Counted from the first letter of the stretch, positions 25,050 to 34,295 are shown. The stretch is 64,000 nt of DNA from Ameyamaea chiangmaiensis (GCF_025995235.1 NZ_BAPT01000042.1:1-64000); one strand, 5' to 3'. Notes: generated from the sequence alone by a model not told the origin. Program-made: numbers and translations.

Positions 25050-27001
25050 CAGCGTTGTTCCGATGCCTGGTACAGGGCGAAGTTCTCCTCGACACGTTCG
25101 ACATAGTCACGTGTCTCGGTAAAGGGGATCGACTCGATCCAGTCGATCATCGCGTCCTGCGTCGCCGGGTTGTGCGCTGCGTCCCCCAGTGTCCCGAGCC
25201 ACTGATCGGTCCTGTGCGGACCGGCGTTGTAGGCCGCGAGAACATACGGCACGACCTGATCGAAGCGCTGCATCAACTGTTCAAGATAGGCACTGCCCAG
25301 CGCGATGTTGTTGGCCGGGTCATAGAGCGACACAGCGTCGGTCCGCGCGGAAAGGTGGCCGCGCCGGGCCACGTCGCCGGCCGCCGCGGGCAGCAACTGC
25401 ATCAGGCCATAGGCCCGGGCCGGGCTGACCGCGTTGGGGTTGAAGCTGCTTTCCTGCCGCATGACGGCCAGCGCCAGCCCCGGCGGTAGCGTGTCGGCAC
25501 CGGTGGGGTAGGGGCGCGGCCAACCGGCGGGATAGAGCGCCACACCGTTGCGTCCCGCGTGTCGCGCCGCCGTGACCGCGATATCGGGCACGCCCATGGC
25601 CAGCGCGCTGTCCGCGATCGTGCCGCGCTCGGCGTTGCTGCGCGCGGTCGATTCCAGAAGTGCCAGAAAATCCCGCGCGTGCACGCTGTCGCCCCATGAC
25701 TGCAGCAGACGCGCCCCCTGTAACAGGTCGAGCCGTTCGATTCGCACGGCATACGCACGTCGCGCTGGCAGCCGCCCGACGAGCAGCGTCCCCGTCGCCG
25801 CCGGTGTCAGCAGCGTCTGCGCCCCGGCGCGGCGCGCGATCGCCATCTGACCATAGAACGTGGTCGGCAACGTGGACGCGGCGTCATAGGCCGCGCGCGC
25901 ACCCGCCGCGTCCCCGGCCGCTTCCCGCGCGCGGCCGAGCCAGTAGAGGCCCCGGCTCCGGCTGATCAGGGCAGGCGATTGCGCGACGAGAGCGAAACGG
26001 TCGGCGGCCGCAGCCGGATCGCCGAGTTTTTCAAGCCTCAGCCACCCGCTGGTAAACGCGGCTTCCAGTCCTGCCGGGGTCTGCGGCGCGATGGTGCGGT
26101 CATCGGCCATTGCCGCCGCGTCGGCGTAGCGCTCGGCGGTGACCAGCGACCGGGCGAAGGCCGCGCGCTCGGCTGCAAAGACCAGGGGTTGGGCAGCCTG
26201 CGCCTGAAAGCCCGCGCTCTTCCACAGCGACAGGGCGTCGTCGGCGCGGTTGGTCCGGCGCAGCCAGAACAGACGGTCGAGTAACAACAGGGGATCGCTG
26301 CTTGCCCCGACGGCGGCCAGCGCCTCGTCAGCGTCTGGGGCGCGGCTGCGCAGGGCCACACGGGCCCGGGCGGCGGCCTGCTCATCGTTGCGGAGTCGGT
26401 CGATCTGACGCGATGCCGCCGCAAACTGGCCGGTGCGCACCTGTCGCTGGAAACGGGCGGTCTGATCGGCCGGGGTGAGCACGGAGGCATAGAGCGTCAG
26501 GAACGCCGCCTCGTCGCTCGCGCTGTCCATGCCGCCGGCCCAGGCTTGTCGTGCGATCGGTGTCATCGGTCCCGTGCCCAGCACGCTGCCGCACCGGACG
26601 AGTGCCCCGGCCTGTGTCAGCGGAGAGTTCGGGCACAGCCGCGCGAGGGTGTCGGGGTCGTTTTCGGTCGCCAGGGCCTGCTGAAACCGCGCGCGGAGGA
26701 TCGCGCGATCCGGCCAGTCGGGCGTCGAATCGAAGAACGCGGCATAGTCGGCCGCAGGCGCCGGCGCGCCGGTCATGAGGCGCCGCCATTCCGTCACGCG
26801 GGCCTCGATCTCCGCCGACGGCACGACGCGCAACGGCGGGGCGGGAGGCGTATCGGGCGCGCGCAATGCGGTGGGCAGCGGAGTCGCGGCCGTCTGGCCG
26901 GGCGTGCCCCCAGCGCAGGAACTGAGCAGAAGCACGAGCGGCGCCAGCCGGGACAGGACGGTGTGGCGGCGTGGTGGGCGGTGGTGATGTGTGCGGAGCA
27001 T
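25049..27001 (-). CDS. slt: Soluble-type lytic murein transglycosylase, probable lipoprotein
   Basis: The 650-residue protein belongs to the Slt70 type. A long alpha-helical U-shaped region (about residues 70-480) precedes a C-terminal GH23 lysozyme-like domain. The catalytic glutamate is in LAVMRQESSFNPNAVSPA, followed by GLMQLLPAAA and NIALGSAYL and YVLAAYNAGP. It cleaves peptidoglycan to 1,6-anhydro ends in the periplasm. The N terminus has a lipobox LSSC with Cys29, so it is probably anchored in a membrane rather than soluble. pncC overlaps its stop by one base. The 114-base gap to the terC gene shows nothing clear. Confidence 0.88.
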   Translation of the reverse strand: MLRTHHHRPPRRHTVLSRLAPLVLLLSSCAGGTPGQTAATPLPTALRAPDTPPAPPLRVVPSAEIEARVTEWRRLMTGAPAPAADYAAFFDSTPDWPDRAILRARFQQALATENDPDTLARLCPNSPLTQAGALVRCGSVLGTGPMTPIARQAWAGGMDSASDEAAFLTLYASVLTPADQTARFQRQVRTGQFAAASRQIDRLRNDEQAAARARVALRSRAPDADEALAAVGASSDPLLLLDRLFWLRRTNRADDALSLWKSAGFQAQAAQPLVFAAERAAFARSLVTAERYADAAAMADDRTIAPQTPAGLEAAFTSGWLRLEKLGDPAAAADRFALVAQSPALISRSRGLYWLGRAREAAGDAAGARAAYDAASTLPTTFYGQMAIARRAGAQTLLTPAATGTLLVGRLPARRAYAVRIERLDLLQGARLLQSWGDSVHARDFLALLESTARSNAERGTIADSALAMGVPDIAVTAARHAGRNGVALYPAGWPRPYPTGADTLPPGLALAVMRQESSFNPNAVSPARAYGLMQLLPAAAGDVARRGHLSARTDAVSLYDPANNIALGSAYLEQLMQRFDQVVPYVLAAYNAGPHRTDQWLGTLGDAAHNPATQDAMIDWIESIPFTETRDYVERVEENFALYQASEQR

Positions 27002-27115
27002 GGACGTCTTTTATGAAGATCGGACGATCGTGGCGTGGGCAGCCGATACGATCCAGCGTTGCGCGTCCGGCGGCAAGAGAGCAACCGGCAGATCGCCCCC
27101 GCGTCGGGCGGCGGG

Positions 27116-27715
27116 TCAGGTCACGCTGTGCCACACCTCGCCGCCACCGCGCACGATAAGCTCGATGGCCACACCCAGCACGATGAGCAGACCGATCCAC
27201 CCGATCCAGCGGAAGCGTTCCAGCAGGCGCGCGATCAGTTCGGCGGCCAGACCCATCAGCACGACCGACAGCGCCAGTCCCGTGACCAGAACCCAGGGAT
27301 GGCCGATTGCGGCCCCTGCGACGGCCAGCACGTTGTCCAGGCTCATGGACAGGTCGGCCACGATGATGCGGATGATGGCCGAGCGCAGGTCGGGCGGCGG
27401 CGCGCCGACGGCGGACGCGTCATGGCTTGCGCGCATCTCCCGGAACATCCGGTAGCACACCCACAGCAGCAGAAGGCCGCCGGCCAGCGTCAGGCCGATG
27501 ACGGCCAGAAGGCGCGTCGCCACCAGCGCGAGCAGCACGCGGATCAGGGCCGCGCCGATCACGCCGGCCAGAATAGCGATGCGGCGCGGGCGCGCCGGCA
27601 GACCCCGAACAGCCAGCCCCACGACGATCGCATTGTCGCCGGCCAGAGTGATGTCGATGGCCACGACCTTCAGAAGGGCCAGAATGGCGGCGGTGTCGAA
27701 CGGCAACAGGGGCAT
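27116..27715 (-). CDS. TerC-family integral membrane protein (YjbE-type)
   Basis: The 199-residue protein has about six to seven transmembrane helices. It has the two TerC signature sites LAGDNAIVVGLA near residue 25 and VADLSMSLDNVLAVAGA near residue 122. The acidic residues in these repeats (GDN and SLDN) suggest a metal-ion transport role. TerC proteins of this size have been linked to manganese efflux and to tellurite resistance; the substrate here is unknown. It sits between slt and purB with its own upstream region and appears monocistronic. Confidence 0.82.
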   Translation of the reverse strand: MPLLPFDTAAILALLKVVAIDITLAGDNAIVVGLAVRGLPARPRRIAILAGVIGAALIRVLLALVATRLLAVIGLTLAGGLLLLWVCYRMFREMRASHDASAVGAPPPDLRSAIIRIIVADLSMSLDNVLAVAGAAIGHPWVLVTGLALSVVLMGLAAELIARLLERFRWIGWIGLLIVLGVAIELIVRGGGEVWHSVT

Positions 27716-27873
27716 ACTTTCGTGTCAGGTGCGCCAAACTAGGGCGAGGACCCCTCGTGCCGCAATATCCGGCGCGACGCGGGCTGAGAAATGGGCTAGA
27801 GGGGGCCCGACGCCGGCGCCTGCCCGCAGTGCCGGTCCGCCTCGACCGAACAGCACAGGAAGCGAACACGCCC

Positions 27874-29223
27874 ATGGTCCCGCGCTACACCCGACCCGTC
27901 ATGGCCGCCATCTGGGCGCCCGAGAACCGTTACCGTATCTGGTTCGAGATCGAGGCCCTGGCCTGCGAGGCGATGGCCGACTACGGCGCGATCCCCAAGG
28001 AGGCCGCCCGGACGATCCGCACGAACGGCGACGCCGCCATGGCCGCGTTTTCCGACGCCGATATCGCCCGCATCGACGAGATCGAGGCGACGACCCGCCA
28101 CGACGTCATCGCCTTCCTGACCTGGCTGGCCGAGAAGGTCGGACCCGACAGCCGCTTCGTGCATCTGGGGATGACGTCGTCGGATGTGCTCGACACCTGT
28201 TTCTCGGTGCAGTTGAAGCAAGCGGCCGATCTTTTGCTCGAAGATCTGGACATGCTGCTCGCGGCGCTGCGGGCACGTGCGTTCGAACACAAGTACACGC
28301 TGACCATCGGCCGCAGCCACGCGATCCATGCCGAGCCGACCTCGTTCGGGCTCAAGCTCGCCGGGCACTACGCCGAGTTCGCGCGCAACCGCGAGCGCCT
28401 TGTGGCCGCACGCGCCGAAATCGCGACCTGCGCGATCTCCGGCGCGGTCGGTACCTTCGCCCATGTCGATCCGCGCGTGGAGACCTTCGTGGCCGAACGC
28501 CTCGGGCTGGCCGCCGAGCCGGTGTCGACGCAGGTGATCCCCCGCGACCGCCATGCGGCGTTCTTCTGCACCCTGGCGGTCATCGCCAGCGGCATCGAAC
28601 GTCTGGCCACCGAGGTCCGTCATCTCCAGCGTTCGGAAGTGCGCGAGGCGGAAGAGTTCTTCCATCCTGGGCAGAAGGGCTCGTCGGCCATGCCGCACAA
28701 GCGCAACCCGGTACTGTCGGAAAACCTGACCGGGCTTGCGCGTCTGGTGCGCTCTCACGCGATTCCGGCGCTGGAGAACGTCGCGCTGTGGCATGAGCGC
28801 GACATCAGCCATTCCTCGGTGGAGCGCAACATCGGACCGGATGCAACGATCGGGCTTGATTTCGCCCTCGCGCGTCTGTCGGGGATGATGGAAAAGCTGG
28901 TCGTCTATCCCGAGCAGATGCTGGCGAACATGGAGAGCCTCGGCGGGGTCGTTCATTCGGGCGAGGTTCTGCTGGCACTGGCGCGTTCGGGCATCTCGCG
29001 CGAGGACGCCTATCGGATCGTGCAGCACAACGCGATGGCGACGTGGACCAATCTGGGTAAACCCGGCGGCCGCACCTTCCGCGAGAACCTGGACGCTGAC
29101 CCGGACGTCGCGGGCCGGGTGCCGGCCGATGTTCTGGACGCGGCGTTCGACGCGCGCATGCATCTCGGGGCGCTCGACCACGTGTTCACCCGCGTGTTCG
29201 GCGAGGCGGGACCCGCCGCCTAA
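27874..29223 (+). CDS. purB: Adenylosuccinate lyase
   Basis: PurB acts twice in purine synthesis, splitting fumarate from SAICAR and from adenylosuccinate. From ATG 27874 it has 449 residues. The start MVPRYTRPVMAAIW is the family N terminus; the frame is open 39 codons further without homology. Motifs are FLGMTSSDVLDT-like HLGMTSSDVLDTCFS, the catalytic histidine region TIGRSHAIHAEP and the fumarase/lyase signature GSSAMPHKRNP. purC starts about 93 bases downstream on the same strand. Confidence 0.95.
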   Translation: MVPRYTRPVMAAIWAPENRYRIWFEIEALACEAMADYGAIPKEAARTIRTNGDAAMAAFSDADIARIDEIEATTRHDVIAFLTWLAEKVGPDSRFVHLGMTSSDVLDTCFSVQLKQAADLLLEDLDMLLAALRARAFEHKYTLTIGRSHAIHAEPTSFGLKLAGHYAEFARNRERLVAARAEIATCAISGAVGTFAHVDPRVETFVAERLGLAAEPVSTQVIPRDRHAAFFCTLAVIASGIERLATEVRHLQRSEVREAEEFFHPGQKGSSAMPHKRNPVLSENLTGLARLVRSHAIPALENVALWHERDISHSSVERNIGPDATIGLDFALARLSGMMEKLVVYPEQMLANMESLGGVVHSGEVLLALARSGISREDAYRIVQHNAMATWTNLGKPGGRTFRENLDADPDVAGRVPADVLDAAFDARMHLGALDHVFTRVFGEAGPAA

Positions 29224-29316
29224 CTTCTATCCTCGCGGGGCAAAGGCTGCTATGACCGCCCCGCGAACTTCGGGCCGTTTCGGTCGATCACGTTGAGACG
29301 ACAGGTAAGGATGAGA

Positions 29317-30081
29317 ATGGCACGCCGCCGCCAGCTGTACGAGGGTAAAGCGAAGATCCTGTTCGAAGGACCGGAGCCCGGCACGATCGTACAATACTTC
29401 AAGGACGATGCCACGGCCGGGAATGGCGCGAAGAAAGGCATCATCACCGGCAAGGGCGTGCTGAACAATCGCATCAGCGAACACCTGATGCTGCGCCTGC
29501 ACGATATCGGGATCCCGACCCATTTCATCCGTCGCCTGAACATGCGCGAGCAGCTGGTGCGTGAGGTGGAGATCATCCCGCTGGAGGTCGTGGTGCGCAA
29601 CATCGCCGCGGGTTCGCTGGCCAAGCGGCTGGGCATCCCCGAGGGGACGCGCCTGCCGCGCTCGATCATCGAGTATTATTACAAGAACGACAGCCTCAAC
29701 GACCCGATGGTGTCCGAAGAGCACATCACCGCGTTCGGCTGGGCCAACGTTCAGGATCTGGACGACATGGCGGCACTCGCCCTGCGCACGAACGATTTCC
29801 TGATGGGCGTGTTCATCGGAGTCGGTATCCAGCTTGTGGACTTCAAGCTGGAATTCGGGCGCCAGTGGGAAAACGAGGACATGCGCATCGTCCTGGCCGA
29901 CGAGATTTCGCCCGACAACTGCCGCCTGTGGGACGCCAAGACGAGCGAGAAGCTCGACAAGGACCGGTTCCGCCGCGATCTCGGCAAGGTCGAGGAAGCC
30001 TATCAGGAAGTGGCGCGACGACTGGGCATTCTGCCCGAGGCCGGGAACGGCGACATGAAGGGACCGGAGGTCATGCAATGA
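29317..30081 (+). CDS. purC: SAICAR synthetase
   Basis: PurC ligates aspartate to CAIR using ATP. From ATG 29317 it has 254 residues. The start RRRQLYEGKAKILF, the EVVVRNIAAGSLAKRLGI core, IEYYYKNDSLNDP and DFKLEFGR with DEISPDNCRLWD are all present. A GGTAAGG ribosome site is six bases before 29317, which favours it over the ATG at 29311. It starts the coupled run purC-purS-[Rap1a-like]-purQ-purL; its stop overlaps purS by four bases. Confidence 0.95.
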   Translation: MARRRQLYEGKAKILFEGPEPGTIVQYFKDDATAGNGAKKGIITGKGVLNNRISEHLMLRLHDIGIPTHFIRRLNMREQLVREVEIIPLEVVVRNIAAGSLAKRLGIPEGTRLPRSIIEYYYKNDSLNDPMVSEEHITAFGWANVQDLDDMAALALRTNDFLMGVFIGVGIQLVDFKLEFGRQWENEDMRIVLADEISPDNCRLWDAKTSEKLDKDRFRRDLGKVEEAYQEVARRLGILPEAGNGDMKGPEVMQ

Positions 30082-30320
30082 AGGTTCGGGTGACGGTCAT
30101 GCTCAAGGACGGCGTCCTCGACCCGCAGGGCAAAGCCATTGCACATGCGTTGCATGTTCTCGACTTCGGTTCGGTCGGCGAGGTACGTGCCGGTCGCGTG
30201 ATCGAACTGGAGATCGCCGAGACCGATGCCGACAAGGCCCGCGCGCAGGGTGACGCCATGGCCCGCGCGCTGCTGGCCAATCTGGTGATCGAGGATTTCA
30301 CGGTCGAGGTGGTGGCATGA
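30078..30320 (+). CDS. purS: FGAM synthase subunit PurS
   Basis: PurS is the small bridging subunit that joins PurQ and PurL into the ATP- and glutamine-dependent FGAM synthase. The 80-residue protein has the family pattern VRVTVMLKDGVLDPQGKAI near the start, VGEVRAGRVIELEI in the middle and ALLANLVIEDFTVEV at the end. It starts with an ATGA overlap on purC and ends with an ATGA overlap on the next gene, which is not purQ but an exported Rap1a/Tai-like protein. Confidence 0.94.
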   Translation: MKVRVTVMLKDGVLDPQGKAIAHALHVLDFGSVGEVRAGRVIELEIAETDADKARAQGDAMARALLANLVIEDFTVEVVA

Positions 30321-30685
30321 AACGAATTGTCCTCGCCCTCGCGCTGACGGCCTGTGCCGCCACGCCCGCTCTGGCGCAACGCGTCTCGCCGCTGACCGCG
30401 GGAAAGTTCGTGCAGATCTGCTCGCGTCAGGCCGGCGCCCAGATTTGCGACGCGTATATCTCGGGCATTGCCGACGCCGGTGCTCTGTCGAAGGTGAGCG
30501 CCAAAAACGAGGGCGACGCAGGCGCCATCGCCGGTTTCTGCATCCCCAACGCGACCACGGGTGCGGAAATGCGCGCCAAGGTCGTGACGTGGCTACGGGG
30601 GCATGACTCCGTGCTCGGCGCGCCGGTCGGCGAGGGGGTCTTCGCGGCCCTTCACGATGCGTGGCCCTGCGGCGCTGCCAAATGA
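30317..30685 (+). CDS. Exported Rap1a/Tai-family protein inside the pur operon
   Basis: The 122-residue product has a signal peptide (residues 1-20, ending ATPALA before Gln21). Its mature part matches the Rap1a/Tai domain named after type VI secretion immunity proteins of Serratia. Cys35 and Cys44 lie in ICSRQ and ICDAYISGIADA, Cys75 in GFCIPNAT and Cys118 in DAWPC. Four cysteines suggest two disulfides in the periplasm. No T6SS effector or structural gene is nearby, so an immunity role is unsupported. It shares ATGA overlaps with purS before it and purQ after it, so its translation is tied to cytosolic FGAM synthase. Why a periplasmic protein sits there is unknown. Confidence 0.82.
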   Translation: MKRIVLALALTACAATPALAQRVSPLTAGKFVQICSRQAGAQICDAYISGIADAGALSKVSAKNEGDAGAIAGFCIPNATTGAEMRAKVVTWLRGHDSVLGAPVGEGVFAALHDAWPCGAAK

Positions 30686-31383
30686 AGGCCGGGATCGTCG
30701 TCTTCCCCGGGACCAACCGGGAACGGGACATGGCCATCGCCCTGAAAAGGGTGACGGGGCAGGCGCCGGCGATGCTCTGGCATCGTGATACGACGCTGCC
30801 GAAACTCGATCTGATCGTGTTGCCCGGCGGCTTCAGCCACGGCGACTACCTGCGGTGCGGCGCCATGGCGGCGCACGCGCCCCTGATGGCCGAAGTGCGG
30901 GCGTTCGCGGCGGCTGGCGGCCATATCCTGGGCGTCTGCAACGGGTTCCAGATCCTGACCGAAGCCCAGATTCTGCCGGGTGCTTTGCTGCGCAACGCGA
31001 ACCTGCGTTTCCTGTCGCAGGACTGCCACTTGCGGGTCGAGCGCGCGGACACCGCGTTTACGCGGCTGTGGGCCAAGGGGGACGTGTTCCGCACCCCGAT
31101 GGCGCATGGCGACGGCAACTACGTGGCCGACCCGGCGACGATCGAGCGCCTCGAAGGCGAAGGGCGGGTGGCGTTTCGCTATGCTCGCCCCGATGGCACG
31201 GTCGCCGCGGACGATCAGGCGCACAATCCGAACGGCAGCCTGAACGCCATCGCGGGTGTGTTCAGCGAGAATTTGCGTATCTGCGGCATGATGCCCCATC
31301 CGGAGGATCTGGTCGATCCGCTGATGGGGGGCGAGGACGGAAAACCGCTGTTCGCGGGACTTGTGGAGGCTCTTGGCCGGTGA
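30682..31383 (+). CDS. purQ: FGAM synthase glutaminase subunit PurQ
   Basis: PurQ hydrolyses glutamine and feeds ammonia to PurL. From ATG 30682 it has 233 residues. The start AGIVVFPGTNRERD, the nucleophile Cys in ILGVCNGFQ, the GGFSHGDYLRCGA oxyanion region and the HGDGNYVADP and MMPHPEDL segments (catalytic His and acid) fit the family. It overlaps the upstream Rap1a-like gene (ATGA) and the downstream purL (GTGA). Confidence 0.95.
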   Translation: MKAGIVVFPGTNRERDMAIALKRVTGQAPAMLWHRDTTLPKLDLIVLPGGFSHGDYLRCGAMAAHAPLMAEVRAFAAAGGHILGVCNGFQILTEAQILPGALLRNANLRFLSQDCHLRVERADTAFTRLWAKGDVFRTPMAHGDGNYVADPATIERLEGEGRVAFRYARPDGTVAADDQAHNPNGSLNAIAGVFSENLRICGMMPHPEDLVDPLMGGEDGKPLFAGLVEALGR

Positions 31384-33590
31384 GCAACGCTGGACAGAAA
31401 ACCGTCGACGAAGCACTGGCCCGCGAATTCGGGCTGACCGCCGACGAATATGGTAACGTCCTGTCGATCATGGGCCGTACGCCAAGCCTGACCGAACTGG
31501 GCATCTTCTCGGTCATGTGGTCGGAGCACTGCTCCTACAAATCGTCACGCGTGTGGCTCAAGACACTGCCGACGACGGCGCCGTGGGTCATTCACGGACC
31601 GGGCGAGAACGCGGGTGTCGTTGATATCGGACAGGGACTGGCAGCCATCTTCAAGATGGAGAGCCACAATCACCCGTCCTTCATCGAGCCCTATCAGGGT
31701 GCGGCAACCGGCGTCGGCGGCATCCTGCGCGACGTGTTCACCATGGGCGCGCGTCCAGTCGCAAATCTTAACGCGCTGCGTTTTGGCGATCCGGCCAATC
31801 CGCAGACGCGCCGCATCGTCGATGGCGTGGTGCGGGGTGTTGGCGGCTACGGCAACTGCGTCGGCGTGCCCACCGTGGGTGGTGAGGTCAATTTCCATCC
31901 GTCCTACGATGGCAATCCGCTGGTCAATGCCATGACGGTCGGGGTCGCGCGTCAGGACCGGATTTTCCTCTCTGCCGCGGCGGGGCTCGGCAATCCGGTG
32001 ATCTATGTCGGCTCCAGCACGGGGCGCGACGGTATTCACGGTGCCACCATGTCGTCGTCGGAGTTTGACGAGGACGCGTTGGCCAAGCGCCCGACCGTTC
32101 AGGTCGGCGACCCGTTCGTCGAAAAACTGCTGATCGAGGCGTGTCTGGAACTGATGGCGACCGATGCGATCGTCGCCATTCAGGATATGGGTGCTGCGGG
32201 TCTCACGTCGTCGTCGGTCGAAATGGCCGGCAAGGGCGGGGTGGGCATCGATCTCGACCTGGATGCGGTGCCGCAGCGCGAGCGCGGCATGTCGGCCTAC
32301 GAGATGATGCTGTCGGAAAGTCAGGAGCGCATGCTGATGGTGCTGCGCCCGGACCGCACGGACGTCGCACGCACCATTTTCGAAAAGTGGGAACTCGAGT
32401 TCGCGGTCATCGGTCATCTGACCGACACCGGCCGCATCGTCGTACGCCACAAGGGCGCGGTCGAGGCCGACATTCCGCTGGCGCCGCTGGCTGATCAGGC
32501 GCCACTGTATCACCGCCCCACCGCGCCCAGCCCGGCGCCGGCACCGCTGGGTCCGGTCACGGATCCGGTCGGCACCGAGCGCGCGTTGATGCATCTCATC
32601 GGCAGTCCCGACATCGCGTCGCGCGCCTGGGTCTACAACCAGTATGACAGCACGGTGGGTGGCCAGACAGTGCGTCGTCCGGGCTCCGCCGATGCCGCCA
32701 TCGTCAAGATCGACGACACGTCGATCGGTCTGGCGCTGACCACGGATTGTACGCCCCGCTATTGCCGGGCGGACGCCCGTACGGGCGGGGCGCAGGCGGT
32801 GGCGGAGGCGTGGCGCAACATCACCGCGACCGGAGCACGGCCGCTTGCCGTGACGGACAACCTGAACTTCGGCAATCCGGAGAAACCCGAGGTCATGGGG
32901 CAGTTTGCCGCCGCGATCGAGGGTATGGGCGACGCCTGCCGCGCGCTCGACTTCCCGGTCGTCAGCGGGAACGTGTCGCTCTACAACGAGACCCGGACGC
33001 CCGACGGCACCACCACCGCGATCCTGCCGACGCCCGCCATTGGTGGTCTGGGTGTTCTGGAGGACGTTAGCCAGGCCATCGGCTACGGAATGCAGGATGA
33101 CTGCGACCTGATCCTGGTGGGTGAAACGCGGGGTGAACTGGGTCAGTCGCTGTGGCTGCGCGAGATCCATGGCCGCGAGGATGGGGCGCCGCCCGTGGTC
33201 GATCTGGCCGCCGAGCGAGCCAACGGCGACTTCGTACGGGCGCACATTCTCGGTGGCGACATCGTGGCGTGTCACGACGTCTCCGATGGTGGCGTGTTGG
33301 TCGGATTGGCGGAAATGGTGATGGCGGGCGGCGTCGGCTGCACGCTGGTCGCACCGCAGTCGGGCATGCGGCCCGAAGCCTTCTGGTTCGGCGAAGACCA
33401 GGCCCGTTACATCGTCGCGGTCCGGAAGGGTGAGACATTCCTTTCCGCTGCCCAGGCCGCCGGGATTGCCGCACGCCCGCTTGGCGAAAGTGGGGGTGAC
33501 GGTTTGACATTGCCGCAGGGCGGCACAATATCGATCGCACGCTTGCGTTCAGCGCACGAGGCGTTTTTCCCCGCCCTGATGGACCGCTGA
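31380..33590 (+). CDS. purL: FGAM synthase subunit PurL (PurS-dependent short form)
   Basis: PurL catalyses the ATP-dependent amidation of FGAR. I start it at GTG 31380, which overlaps the purQ stop (GTGA); the frame is open far upstream only as an out-of-frame reading through purQ. The 736-residue length is that of the small PurL that needs PurS and PurQ. Motifs include MWSEHCSYKSSR, the ATP and Mg loop KMESHNHPS, GVGGILRDVFTMGARP, QDMGAAGLTSS and the second-half repeats (NQYDSTVGGQTV, DNLNFGNPEKPEVM, VSGNVSLYNE). It ends the coupled purC-purL run; bolA follows 25 bases later. Confidence 0.96.
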   Translation: MSNAGQKTVDEALAREFGLTADEYGNVLSIMGRTPSLTELGIFSVMWSEHCSYKSSRVWLKTLPTTAPWVIHGPGENAGVVDIGQGLAAIFKMESHNHPSFIEPYQGAATGVGGILRDVFTMGARPVANLNALRFGDPANPQTRRIVDGVVRGVGGYGNCVGVPTVGGEVNFHPSYDGNPLVNAMTVGVARQDRIFLSAAAGLGNPVIYVGSSTGRDGIHGATMSSSEFDEDALAKRPTVQVGDPFVEKLLIEACLELMATDAIVAIQDMGAAGLTSSSVEMAGKGGVGIDLDLDAVPQRERGMSAYEMMLSESQERMLMVLRPDRTDVARTIFEKWELEFAVIGHLTDTGRIVVRHKGAVEADIPLAPLADQAPLYHRPTAPSPAPAPLGPVTDPVGTERALMHLIGSPDIASRAWVYNQYDSTVGGQTVRRPGSADAAIVKIDDTSIGLALTTDCTPRYCRADARTGGAQAVAEAWRNITATGARPLAVTDNLNFGNPEKPEVMGQFAAAIEGMGDACRALDFPVVSGNVSLYNETRTPDGTTTAILPTPAIGGLGVLEDVSQAIGYGMQDDCDLILVGETRGELGQSLWLREIHGREDGAPPVVDLAAERANGDFVRAHILGGDIVACHDVSDGGVLVGLAEMVMAGGVGCTLVAPQSGMRPEAFWFGEDQARYIVAVRKGETFLSAAQAAGIAARPLGESGGDGLTLPQGGTISIARLRSAHEAFFPALMDR

Positions 33591-33615
33591 GCGCAGGACG
33601 CAGGAGAACCGAACC

Positions 33616-33846
33616 ATGCCCATGAGCGCCGCCGAAATTGAAGGTTTTATTCGCACCGCGCTGCCCGATGCGGAGGTCACGGTGGAGGATCTCGCCGGAG
33701 ATGGCGACCACTACGCGTGCAAGGTCGTCAGCGAGGCATTTCGCGGCGTATCGCGGGTCAAGCAACACCAGATGGTCTATGACGCGTTGCAAGGTCGCAT
33801 GGGCGGCGCGCTTCATGCTCTTGCAGTCCAGACCTCGACGCCCTGA
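33616..33846 (+). CDS. BolA-family protein
   Basis: This 76-residue BolA-like protein has the family helix-turn core with KVVSEAFRGVSRVKQHQMVYDAL, including the conserved histidine near the C terminus. Together with CGFS monothiol glutaredoxins, such proteins bind shared [2Fe-2S] clusters. A CAGGAG ribosome site precedes ATG 33616. The next gene, 36 bases on, is exactly such a glutaredoxin, and the pair ends at one terminator, so they form an Fe-S trafficking unit. The purL gene just upstream may be co-transcribed. Confidence 0.92.
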   Translation: MPMSAAEIEGFIRTALPDAEVTVEDLAGDGDHYACKVVSEAFRGVSRVKQHQMVYDALQGRMGGALHALAVQTSTP

Positions 33847-33882
33847 GCGGCGTCTTTCGAATTTGTGACAGGAACCCGTCTC

Positions 33883-34218
33883 ATGGCAGACACCATTCAG
33901 CAGCGTATCCAGAACCAGATCGACGCCAACCCCGTCATGCTGTTCATGAAGGGCGACGCGATGTTCCCACAGTGCGGTTTCTCCGCGCGCGTGGTGCAGA
34001 TCCTCAACCATTCCGGCGTGCCGTTCACCACCGCCAATGTGCTGGAAGACCCCGAACTGCGCGACGGGATCAAGAGCTTCTCGAACTGGCCCACCATTCC
34101 GCAGCTATACGTCAAGGGGGAGTTCGTCGGCGGCTGCGACATCGTGACCGAGATGTTCCAGAGTGGTGAACTCGAGACTCTGCTGGCCGACAAGGGCATC
34201 GCCACCAAGGCGGCCTGA
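33883..34218 (+). CDS. grxD: Monothiol glutaredoxin (Grx4/GrxD type)
   Basis: From ATG 33883 the protein has 111 residues. The active site is CGFS (in MFPQCGFSARVVQIL), preceded by PVMLFMKGD and followed by the WPTIPQLYVKGEFVGGCDI glutathione-binding segment. These are marks of the cluster-binding monothiol class. It carries or repairs [2Fe-2S] clusters, probably with the adjacent BolA protein. An upstream in-frame ATG lies at 33865, but 33883 matches the family start (MADTIQQRIQNQI). Confidence 0.95.
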   Translation: MADTIQQRIQNQIDANPVMLFMKGDAMFPQCGFSARVVQILNHSGVPFTTANVLEDPELRDGIKSFSNWPTIPQLYVKGEFVGGCDIVTEMFQSGELETLLADKGIATKAA

Positions 34219-34243
34219 CTGCTGGCCGCGCGCCTGAGGAAAG

Positions 34244-34276
34244 ATGCCGCCCCCGCTCGGGGCGGCATTTTTTTTG
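34244..34276 (+). terminator. Rho-independent terminator after grxD
   Basis: A perfect ten-base stem (ATGCCGCCCC against GGGGCGGCAT) with a five-base loop is followed by an eight-base T-run. It ends the purL-bolA-grxD region. Confidence 0.9.
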
Positions 34277-34295
34277 CGCCCTTCGCGCGAAGTGC

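Noticed and set aside
26794..27200. Short overlapping frames in the slt-terC gap
   Set aside because: No similarity, no ribosome sites, and they overlap the slt N terminus in other frames.
30855..31379. In-frame 5' extension of purL through purQ
   Set aside because: The extension is an out-of-frame reading of purQ. Family similarity begins right after GTG 31380, which overlaps the purQ stop.
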